Source: an uncultured Lachnospiraceae bacterium
GTDB taxonomy: Bacteria; Bacillota; Clostridia; Lachnospirales; Lachnospiraceae
Assembly (NCBI GenBank): GCA_934317005.1
Contig: CAKREB010000023.1
Coordinates: forward strand, 1 to 43,022
DNA: 43,022 nucleotides
Direction: 5' to 3'
The notes under the pieces were generated by a model. That model did not search any database, had not been told where the DNA came from, and was given only the letters and a program-made list of their open reading frames with translations. The position numbers and the translations under genes are program-made. This document shows, piece after piece, positions 17,781 through 24,576 of this stretch. Position 1 is the first letter of the stretch, and every line of letters starts with the position of its first letter.

Positions 17781-17840
17781 AGAGGTACCGATGTATGAGT
17801 AGGTTAGAAAGACTTACTGCATCGGTGCCTCTTTTCTATT
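17781..17840 (+). promoter_or_regulatory. Leader hairpin/attenuator-like element in the 5' UTR of the dehydrogenase operon
   Basis: AGAGGTACCGATG (17781-17793) pairs with CATCGGTGCCTCT (17820-17832), a 13-bp stem with one G-U pair. The 26-base apical part can pair further (GTAGG / CTTAC). TTTCTATTT follows. It lies between the MerR-type promoter and the first gene, so it could be an attenuator or an RNA-stabilising structure. It matches no riboswitch class I recognise. Confidence 0.6.
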
Positions 17841-17864
17841 TATTCGTAGAAAGGATGATGAACA

Positions 17865-19025
17865 ATGAGTAGTGAAACGCAGGATACAGCAATTGATATT
17901 CTATATTTAAATGAGGATGACATGATTGAGGCAGGCGTTTTAGATGCGGGAAAATGTGTGGATGTCATGGAAGAAGCAATTGGTCTTCTGGATGACGGTG
18001 ATTTCATTATGGGTGGTCCAAATCATGATGCACATGGATTGATGTTAGAGTTTCCAAAGAAATCTACGATTCCTGATTTTCCGTTAAATGATTCGAGAGA
18101 CCGTCGTTTTATCGCTATGCCGGCTTACTTAGGGGGAAGATTTCATGTAGCCGGTATGAAGTGGTATGGCTCCAATGGAAGAAACAGAAGCAAAGGACTT
18201 CCGCGTTCCATCCTGATGGCAATGTTAAATGATGTAGAAACAGGAGCACCGTTAGCCTTTATGTCGGCAAACCTGTTAAGCTCCATGAGAACCGGTTCGA
18301 TGCCGGGACTTGCCGCAAAGCTTTTGGCAAAGAAGGATTCTAAGGTGCTTGCGATTATTGGTCCGGGTGTCATCAACAAATCCTGCTTTATGGCGATTAT
18401 GTCAAAGATGACGGAGATTGATACGGTAAAGATCAAAGGAAGTTCTCCAACATCAGCAACAGCATTGGCAATGAAAGACTTTGTCAAAGAGAAATGTCCA
18501 CAGATTAAAAATATTATCATTTGTGAAACGTTAGAGGAAGCCATTCGTGATACAGACATTGTCAGCGAAGCTGTTTCCTGCAAGGAGGGCGAGTGGCCGG
18601 AATATAAGAGAGAGTGGTTTAAGCCGGGCGCATTAGTTATTTCAACCAGTACCTTCAATATGGAATACAATTCCATTAAGGATATTAAGAAAGTCGTTGA
18701 TAATTATGGCATGTATGAAAATTATGCAGACGAGGATGAAATGGAGCTTGACGAGAATGGTGTCAGAAAGCACACGGGATGTATGGGCGAGGATTTCGTC
18801 TATATGGTTCGTGATGGCCTGATTGAAAGAGACAGCATCATCCAGTTAGGTGATATCATTCGTGGCAAGGCAGAGGGACGTACCTCTGACGATGAAGTCA
18901 TCTTAGTATCGATTGAGGGAATGCCAATCGAAGATGTGGCATGGGGATATGAATGTTATCAGAATGCTTTGAAGATGGGAATTGGTGAAAAGCTTCATCT
19001 TTGGGATATGCCAAAGGCATTTTAA
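17865..19025 (+). CDS. Ornithine cyclodeaminase/mu-crystallin family protein
   Basis: Protein of 386 aa, longer than classical members (about 310-350). Family landmarks are K99 in AGMKWYGSN, R142 in LLSSMRTG, and a Rossmann segment VLAIIGPGVINKS with G-P-G (166-168) in place of the usual G-A/S-G-x-Q. The family includes ornithine cyclodeaminase, alanine dehydrogenase and delta1-pyrroline-2-carboxylate or other ketimine reductases, all acting on imines with NAD(P). Extra segments lie at about 45-80 and 285-320. It is the first gene after the MerR-type promoter and is followed by redox subunits, so an imine-reducing or cyclodeaminating role linked to the dehydrogenase is plausible. I recall relatives labelled tyramine oxidase subunit B, but cannot confirm that here. 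Confidence 0.85.
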   Translation: MSSETQDTAIDILYLNEDDMIEAGVLDAGKCVDVMEEAIGLLDDGDFIMGGPNHDAHGLMLEFPKKSTIPDFPLNDSRDRRFIAMPAYLGGRFHVAGMKWYGSNGRNRSKGLPRSILMAMLNDVETGAPLAFMSANLLSSMRTGSMPGLAAKLLAKKDSKVLAIIGPGVINKSCFMAIMSKMTEIDTVKIKGSSPTSATALAMKDFVKEKCPQIKNIIICETLEEAIRDTDIVSEAVSCKEGEWPEYKREWFKPGALVISTSTFNMEYNSIKDIKKVVDNYGMYENYADEDEMELDENGVRKHTGCMGEDFVYMVRDGLIERDSIIQLGDIIRGKAEGRTSDDEVILVSIEGMPIEDVAWGYECYQNALKMGIGEKLHLWDMPKAF

Positions 19026-19101
19026 GGGAGCAGAAGAGATTTGTGGATAGGTACACAAACATGAATCTTTGTCAAAACGTGTACAGAAAAGAGGTAAAAA
19101 T

Positions 19102-19422
19102 ATGAGTAGAATACAGAATCATCCAATATTAGGTGAGACACCGGAAAAAAAATTGGTGCATTTTACATATGACGGAAAGACGTTAGAGGGATATGAAGGA
19201 GAGCCGATAGCAGCAGCGCTTCGTGTGGCAGGAGTTATGGCACATCGCTATACCAAGAAAAAGCATGAGCCGCGTGGAGTATTTTGTGCGATTGGAAGAT
19301 GTACAGACTGCGTAATGGTAGTAAATGGTAAGCCAAATGTCCGTACCTGTATCACTCCTTTGGAAGACGGCATGATCGTGGAGACACAGTACGGTGTATC
19401 AAACAAAAAGGAGGATATGTAA
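19102..19422 (+). CDS. Small [2Fe-2S] protein (HcnA/LhpF-like gamma subunit)
   Basis: Protein of 106 aa with the plant-type ferredoxin cysteine pattern C62-x4-C67-x2-C70 and C83 (FCAIGRCTDC...RTC). It resembles the small iron-sulfur subunits HcnA and LhpF and the N-terminal part of sarcosine oxidase alpha. It should carry electrons between the two flavoprotein subunits. The ATG at 19102 follows AGAGGTAAAAAT; a TTG 33 bases upstream is less likely. Its stop touches the start of the next gene with no gap, and the ribosome binding site AAAGGAGGA for that gene lies inside it, so subunit synthesis is coupled. Confidence 0.9.
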   Translation: MSRIQNHPILGETPEKKLVHFTYDGKTLEGYEGEPIAAALRVAGVMAHRYTKKKHEPRGVFCAIGRCTDCVMVVNGKPNVRTCITPLEDGMIVETQYGVSNKKEDM

Positions 19423-20997
19423 ATGGTAGAGAGATATGATTTGATCGTAATCGGTGCAGGTCCGGCAGGACTTTCCGCTGCAATAGAAGCAGCAAAAAAT
19501 GGCATTAAGCCAATTGTTTTTGATGAGAATGCAAAGCCGGGTGGACAGCTCTTTAAACAGATTCACAAGTTCTTTGGTTCTAAAGAGCACAAGGCAAAGA
19601 TTCGTGGCTTTAAGATTGGTGAAGAGTTACTGGCAGAGGCTGAAAAGTATGGTGTAAAGGTTGTATTAAATGCTACAGTTATCGGTCTATATCCGGAAAA
19701 GGAAGTAACCGTAAAAATTGGCGATGAGGTTAAACACTTTAAGGGCGACAGTGTACTGGTGGCGACAGGCGCCAGTGAGAACATGGTAACCTTTAAAGGA
19801 TGGACTTTACCGGGTGTTATCGGTGCCGGTGCAGCCCAGACAATGATGAATCTGCATAATATTCAGCCGGGCAAAAGAATTTTGATGCTTGGTTCCGGTA
19901 ATGTAGGCTTAGTAGTCAGCTTTCAGTTGATGCAGGCAGGATGTGAAGTGGTTGCATTGGTCGATGCAGCACCTAGAGTTGGTGGATATGGTGTTCATGC
20001 AGCTAAGGTATCCAGATGTGGTGTTCCATTTTATTTATCCCATACGATTATTGAGGCAGAAGGAACAGACCATGTTACCGGTGTTACGATTGGTGAAGTT
20101 GGTCCTGACTGGAAGATTAAACCGGGTACGGAAAAGCATTTTGATGTGGATACGATCTGCCTTGCTGTTGGACTTTCTCCGATGTCACAGCTTTTGAAGC
20201 AGGCAGGCTGTGAAATGGCTGATACAAAGGGCGGTTATGTTCCGGTTTGTGCAGAGGATGGAAGTACTTCTATCGAGGGTGTTTTTGCAGCAGGTGATGT
20301 TTCCGGCATTGAAGAAGCAAGCTCTGCTATGATCGAAGGAAGAATGTCAGGTGCAACAATCTCTGAATTTTTAGGATATATTACAAAGGAAGAAAAGGAA
20401 GCAAAGATTAAGGAATTAGAGGGTGCATTATCCAGTCTGCGTAAAGGTATGTTTGCTCCGGAAAATCGTGGTAAGTTGGTTGAAAAGACAGAAGAGGGAA
20501 TTGACGTATCTATGAATCTTCTGGAAAAAGGATATGTGGCAGAGGATGAGATTGAGCAGTATCCGGGTGTTACGCATCAGGTAAAGGTTCATCCGGTTAT
20601 GGAGTGTACACAGAATATTCCTTGTAATCCTTGTCAGGATGCATGTCCGAAGGGATGTATTACAATTGGTGAGAACATTACATCACTTCCGGTAGTAGAT
20701 ACAAGCAAAGAATGTATCGGATGTGGTATGTGTGTGGCTTCCTGCTCCGGTCAGGCGATTTTCCTGGTAGAGGAGGATATAGGAGATAACTTTGGCACGG
20801 TAACATTGCCATATGAGTTCCTGCCACTTCCAAAAGAGGGCGATACCGGTATTGCATTGGGACGTGATGGTAAAGAGGTTTGTGAGGCAGAGGTAGTAAA
20901 GGTTCGCAGCTCTAAAGCATTTGACCATACAAATCTTCTGACAATCAAGGTTCCAAAAGATATGGTAATGAAGGCAAGATTTTATAAGAGTAAATAA
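19423..20997 (+). CDS. FAD/NAD-type oxidoreductase subunit with C-terminal ferredoxin domain (HcnB/LhpE-like)
   Basis: Protein of 524 aa. Residues 1-350 form a two-dinucleotide-fold flavoprotein: GAGPAG at 11-16 (FAD), LMLGSGNVGL around 150 (second nucleotide), and GVFAAGDVSG near 290 (FAD). The C-terminal part carries eight cysteines in two sets, C395-x5-C401-x2-C404-x3-C408-P and C431-x2-C434-x2-C437-x3-C441, suggesting two [4Fe-4S] clusters. HcnB and LhpE end instead in a BFD-like [2Fe-2S] domain; here that domain is a separate downstream gene. It likely receives electrons from the DAO subunit and passes them through the ferredoxin domain to a cellular acceptor (inference). Confidence 0.9.
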   Translation: MVERYDLIVIGAGPAGLSAAIEAAKNGIKPIVFDENAKPGGQLFKQIHKFFGSKEHKAKIRGFKIGEELLAEAEKYGVKVVLNATVIGLYPEKEVTVKIGDEVKHFKGDSVLVATGASENMVTFKGWTLPGVIGAGAAQTMMNLHNIQPGKRILMLGSGNVGLVVSFQLMQAGCEVVALVDAAPRVGGYGVHAAKVSRCGVPFYLSHTIIEAEGTDHVTGVTIGEVGPDWKIKPGTEKHFDVDTICLAVGLSPMSQLLKQAGCEMADTKGGYVPVCAEDGSTSIEGVFAAGDVSGIEEASSAMIEGRMSGATISEFLGYITKEEKEAKIKELEGALSSLRKGMFAPENRGKLVEKTEEGIDVSMNLLEKGYVAEDEIEQYPGVTHQVKVHPVMECTQNIPCNPCQDACPKGCITIGENITSLPVVDTSKECIGCGMCVASCSGQAIFLVEEDIGDNFGTVTLPYEFLPLPKEGDTGIALGRDGKEVCEAEVVKVRSSKAFDHTNLLTIKVPKDMVMKARFYKSK

Positions 20998-21062
20998 AGA
21001 AAACGAAGAAAGAGTCAGAGCACGCTGCCGAATGGTATGGCGGTGCGGAAATGGAGGATAGA

Positions 21063-21389
21063 ATGGTAGATGTTCAGGCTAAGTTAAAAGAGATAGGCGA
21101 GTATGTACCGCAGGACGATGACGATATGCTAATCTGTCGTTGCGAGGAGGTCACAAAAGGAGAAATCCGTCGTGCTGTTCATGCAGGTATGTTTACAATA
21201 GAAGAGATCCGTAGATTTCTTCGTACCGGTATGGGGCTCTGTCAGGGACAGACCTGTGGAAAACTGGTAAAAGGAATTGTAGCAAGAGAATTAGGTGTGG
21301 CACCTACGGAAGTAGAGCCGGCTGTTTCCAGAGCACCTATGAGACCGATTGAAATGAAGGTATTAGCAAAGGATGGAGGTGCTGAATAA
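21063..21389 (+). CDS. BFD-like [2Fe-2S]-binding protein
   Basis: Protein of 108 aa. The cysteine pattern C25-x-C27 (ICRCEEV) and C60-x4-C65 (GLCQGQTC), with the TIEEIRRFLRTGMG helix between, defines the bacterioferritin-associated-ferredoxin/NirB-type [2Fe-2S] fold. In HcnB, LhpE and related dehydrogenases this domain is fused to the large FAD subunit; here it is free. The ATG at 21063 has GGAGG five bases upstream; an in-frame ATG at 21051 overlaps that site. The stop shares one base with the ATG of the next gene (TAATG), so it is co-translated with the DAO subunit and is probably a structural part of the complex. Confidence 0.88.
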   Translation: MVDVQAKLKEIGEYVPQDDDDMLICRCEEVTKGEIRRAVHAGMFTIEEIRRFLRTGMGLCQGQTCGKLVKGIVARELGVAPTEVEPAVSRAPMRPIEMKVLAKDGGAE

Positions 21390-22525
21390 TGAAGCAGACA
21401 GCAGATGTAATTATTATCGGAGGCGGTGTAGTAGGCTGTGCAGCTGCTTACTACATGGCGAAAAAAGGAATTAAAAATATTTGTGTATTAGAGGCAGATA
21501 AGAGCGTCGGACATGGTGGCTCATCCAGAAATGGTGGTGGTGTCAGGCAGTCCGGCCGTGACACGAGAGAACTTCCGTATGCGATGTATGCGATCCAGAA
21601 CATGTGGCCTACTTTATCAGAAGAGCTTGGTGTCGATGTAGAGTATTACCAGAAAGGTAATCTTCGTCTGGGAAAGACCGAGGCACATTTGAAGAAGCTA
21701 AATACACTGGCAACCAATGCACAGTCCGTAGGTTTGGATGTGCGTATGGTAGATGGCAAGGAAGTAAAAGAAATCTGTCCATATCTTTCAGACGAGATCA
21801 TTGGAGCCAGCTGGTGTCCAACCGATGGTCATGCCAATCCAATGATGACAACACTGGGTTACTACAAGCGTTCCGTAGAAATGGGGGTTCATTATTATAC
21901 AGATGCTAAGGTAAAGGAATTGCGAAAGATCAAAGGAAAGCTTCGTGAGGTTGTCTTAGAGTCAGGAGAAGTTTTTGAAGCAGAGACGGTTGTATTGGCG
22001 GCAGGTTATGAGAGCCGTTACATTGCAAGAACCGTTGGCATCGATATCCCGATGACACGTTATTTTGAAGAGGCACTGGTTACAGAGATGCAGCCACATA
22101 TGTTTGACATCATGCTCGGTACAGCAGATGCTGATTTCTATGGTCATCAGGCAAAACACGGTTCTTTCGTATTTGGTTCTGAGTCCGGCTTAGAGGAGGC
22201 TGCTGATATGGCACCTTCTGATCTGAAAACAAATGCGTTGACATTATCCGCCGGATGTCGTGCAGTTATGGGATATATTCCACTATTAAAAGATGCAAAG
22301 ATTGTCCGCAGCTGGGGCGGCTGGTTAGACCTTTGCTATGACGGTGTACCGGTTATCAGCCCGGTAGAAGAAGTACCTGGTCTGATTCTTGCCTGTGCCT
22401 TTACCGGACATGGTTTTGGTACGGCACCTAGCGTAGGACTGATGCTTGCACAGATGGTACTTGGTGAGAAGACAGTAGTGGATATCTCTCCACTCAGATA
22501 TGACCGTTTCAAGAGTACAAGATAA
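21389..22525 (+). CDS. DAO-type FAD-dependent amine/imino-acid dehydrogenase subunit (HcnC/LhpB-like)
   Basis: Protein of 378 aa with a GGGVVG FAD motif (11-16), an SRNGGGVR segment (46-53) typical of sarcosine oxidase/glycine oxidase/HcnC relatives, and a C-terminal FAD-binding GHGFGTAPSVGLMLA. This is the likely substrate-oxidising subunit: such enzymes oxidise a C-N bond of D-amino acids, N-methyl amino acids, proline analogues or glycine to an imine. It is preceded by GGAGGT and overlaps the BFD-like gene by one base. With its neighbours it resembles heteromeric dye-linked dehydrogenases (HcnABC, LhpBEF, archaeal proline dehydrogenase PDH). The substrate cannot be read from sequence. Confidence 0.9.
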   Translation: MKQTADVIIIGGGVVGCAAAYYMAKKGIKNICVLEADKSVGHGGSSRNGGGVRQSGRDTRELPYAMYAIQNMWPTLSEELGVDVEYYQKGNLRLGKTEAHLKKLNTLATNAQSVGLDVRMVDGKEVKEICPYLSDEIIGASWCPTDGHANPMMTTLGYYKRSVEMGVHYYTDAKVKELRKIKGKLREVVLESGEVFEAETVVLAAGYESRYIARTVGIDIPMTRYFEEALVTEMQPHMFDIMLGTADADFYGHQAKHGSFVFGSESGLEEAADMAPSDLKTNALTLSAGCRAVMGYIPLLKDAKIVRSWGGWLDLCYDGVPVISPVEEVPGLILACAFTGHGFGTAPSVGLMLAQMVLGEKTVVDISPLRYDRFKSTR

Positions 22526-22545
22526 TCATAGGAAAATTCTAAGAA

Positions 22546-22618
22546 TGCGTGTGGAAAGGGAAAGTGTGTTTGATAAACACTGCTATTGTAATAAGCAGGA
22601 GTTCCGTTTTCACACGCA
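22546..22618 (+). other. Branched RNA-like secondary structure in the intra-operon gap
   Basis: Outer stem TGCGTGTGGAAA (22546-22557) pairs with TTTTCACACGCA (22607-22618; 12 bp with one G-U), extended by GGAA/TTCC (22559-22562, 22602-22605). Inside are two hairpins: GTGTTT-GAT-AAACAC (22566-22580) and CTGCT / AGCAG (22580-22598). The result is a three-way-junction shape. No known RNA family is recognised. It lies in the 308-base gap between the DAO subunit and the carrier gene, which holds no protein gene I can support. Confidence 0.5.
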
Positions 22619-22691
22619 GCTTTTATTCTGTGAGGATGCGCCTGCGGGGCGTTTGACTTCTGCGTTTGGAAAGGGGTGGGCGAAATCTGAT

Positions 22692-22773
22692 CGCAGGGCA
22701 TTTGCCTGAAAACAGTATGTCGGAAATCTAGCCGCAGGGCATTTGCCTGGAAATAGTATGTCGGAAATCTAGC
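22692..22773. repeat. Two 41-bp tandem direct repeats
   Basis: Unit 1 (22692-22732) and unit 2 (22733-22773) differ at two positions only. Each begins CGCAGGGCATTTGCCTG, itself a short dyad (CAGG / CCTG), and ends CGGAAATCTAGC. A third, partial GCGAAATCT-like end lies just before unit 1. The repeats sit 60 bases upstream of the carrier gene. Confidence 0.85.
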
Positions 22774-22833
22774 CGAAATGACTCGTTTTGAGGAGATACC
22801 GAAAGTACATGAAAATGAGAAGGGGGATTGGTA

Positions 22834-24339
22834 ATGAACGAGACCAATATTTTCAAAAGAATTGTTTATTATATGAATCCAAAGCATATCAATCCTACAA
22901 TGGTAAAATTGTGGGCGTTTTGGATCGTTTTTAATGTGATATTATTTGCACTGCCTAAGAGTATGGTACAGGGAAGCATTTGGATCTTAGCTCCGCTTGC
23001 CGGATTGTTTGTTTACGCAATCGTGACAAAGGATGTAATGCAGAGCCTTTTGATGGGAACGTTTTCCATGTACATATTATGGTACAAGCTAAAAGCAGTC
23101 AATGGATTTTTTGATGATCTGTTAGTTAGTCTTGCAGACGAAGAAAACATTACAATGTATATGTCATTTTTCCTGTGTGGCGGTGTGATTGTAGCATTAA
23201 AGCGAAGCGGAAGCACACAGGCATTTGCAAAGTTTATCACTTCGAAATTTGGCAAAAATGAGAAGATGATCTTAGCAGGCTCCGGTATCTATGCCGGTGC
23301 CACTTCTGTCGATGATTATGTGTCAGCACTGACAGCCGGAGCAGCATTTTCTCCTTTGATGGATGCAATCCAGAAACCGCGTTTGGCACTGGCTTATGTG
23401 ATCCGTACTTTTAGTATCTGTGTATCGGAAATGCTGCCGTTTGGAGCCTGGGGATATTTTGTAATCTTTCAGATTGCAGCTGCCAAAAATGTAGATGGCA
23501 GAGCAGAAGCCACTTCTATTTTTATCCGCACGATCCCGCTGATGTTTTATGCAATCGTTGCATGTGTGATCGCACTTCTGTTTGCCATTGGAATCTTTCC
23601 AAAGATCGGGCCGATGAAGGAAGCGTATCGTCTGGCGAAGGAAGGAAAGCAGATGGGAGAATTGACAGACGGTTCCGAGGAAGAGGAAAATGATTTCGAT
23701 GAGACCGATGAGCGGAAACAGCATGTCAGTATCTGGAATCTGCTGATCCCGATCATTGTCATTATTGTTGCGTTGATTTTGACAGACTTAGATTGTTTCC
23801 TTGCATTCGGTATCGCAGCGATTGTTACAGGTGTCCTGTATGTGGTACAGGGAATCTTTACGATCGGGGAATATGTGCAGTGTATCGTAGATGGATTTAT
23901 CGATATGATGGACATGGTTATGATTCTGATGATCGGCTATGCGATGCAGGAAGTGATGTATGCCATGGGCATGGAGAAGTTTGTCAGTGGTGTACTGGGT
24001 GCGGTACCGATTGTCAGCTTAATCCCATTCCTGTTGTTTGTATTCTTTAGCTGTTCCGAGTTTTTATACAGTCTGAATTATACATTGTATCAGATCGCCA
24101 TTCCGGTGTTAATGGTTGTTTTGACAAGTCTTGGGGCAAATGTAGAGCTTTGTCTGGGAGCTTTGATCTCAGCAGGTCTTTTTGGCGCAAATGCCTGCGT
24201 AGTATCGGATCTTGGTATTATTTCAGCACGATCCTGCCGTGTAGAGGTATATGAGCAGTATCGGACTTCGCTGCCATATGTTATTATTGCTGGCGTAATT
24301 TCTGCAGTGTTATACCTGATCTGTGGATTTGTACTGTGA
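22834..24339 (+). CDS. NhaC-family Na+/H+ antiporter-like carrier
   Basis: Polytopic membrane protein of 501 aa with about 11-12 hydrophobic segments and one acidic cytoplasmic loop (about 275-295, DGSEEEENDFDETDE). The layout and motifs such as AGATSVDDYVSALTAG and the C-terminal FGANACVVSDLGIISA match the NhaC/ArsB-NhaD-like ion transporter group. That group includes Na+/H+ antiporters and substrate exchangers such as the malate/lactate antiporter MleN. Inside a catabolic operon it is more likely to move the substrate or product, or to manage Na+ coupled to uptake, than to serve general pH control (inference). The ATG at 22834 follows AGGGGG by 7 bases. Confidence 0.85.
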   Translation: MNETNIFKRIVYYMNPKHINPTMVKLWAFWIVFNVILFALPKSMVQGSIWILAPLAGLFVYAIVTKDVMQSLLMGTFSMYILWYKLKAVNGFFDDLLVSLADEENITMYMSFFLCGGVIVALKRSGSTQAFAKFITSKFGKNEKMILAGSGIYAGATSVDDYVSALTAGAAFSPLMDAIQKPRLALAYVIRTFSICVSEMLPFGAWGYFVIFQIAAAKNVDGRAEATSIFIRTIPLMFYAIVACVIALLFAIGIFPKIGPMKEAYRLAKEGKQMGELTDGSEEEENDFDETDERKQHVSIWNLLIPIIVIIVALILTDLDCFLAFGIAAIVTGVLYVVQGIFTIGEYVQCIVDGFIDMMDMVMILMIGYAMQEVMYAMGMEKFVSGVLGAVPIVSLIPFLLFVFFSCSEFLYSLNYTLYQIAIPVLMVVLTSLGANVELCLGALISAGLFGANACVVSDLGIISARSCRVEVYEQYRTSLPYVIIAGVISAVLYLICGFVL

Positions 24340-24432
24340 TATGAGACAGGGAATGTGGAAAATACTATAGAACCGGTAGTGTTGTTTACGAAACTATGTA
24401 CGGGTACAACCAATTGTTGATAAAAGTGCGAT

Positions 24433-24504
24433 ATGCGAACAAAAAATGAGATGATTTCAGGAAAGGAGAGTACAGCAGAGTTTATTCGCTCTAAGGTAAA
24501 GTGA
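24433..24504 (+). other. Possible 23-aa leader or truncated gene start
   Basis: An ATG-initiated frame of 23 codons (begins MRTKNEMISG, ends FIRSKVK) closes just before a strong GAGGAGGA at 24503-24510. There is no good ribosome binding site before its ATG. It may be a leader peptide, a decayed gene start, or chance. The strong site after it is not correctly spaced for the Rid gene's best start, which adds to the impression of rearrangement here. Confidence 0.25.
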
Positions 24505-24576
24505 GGAGGAAATAAATAAATTTGTTTCCTACGAGTGCGCCTGCGGGGTCAGAAGATGCTCTACTGTAAAGAAAGT

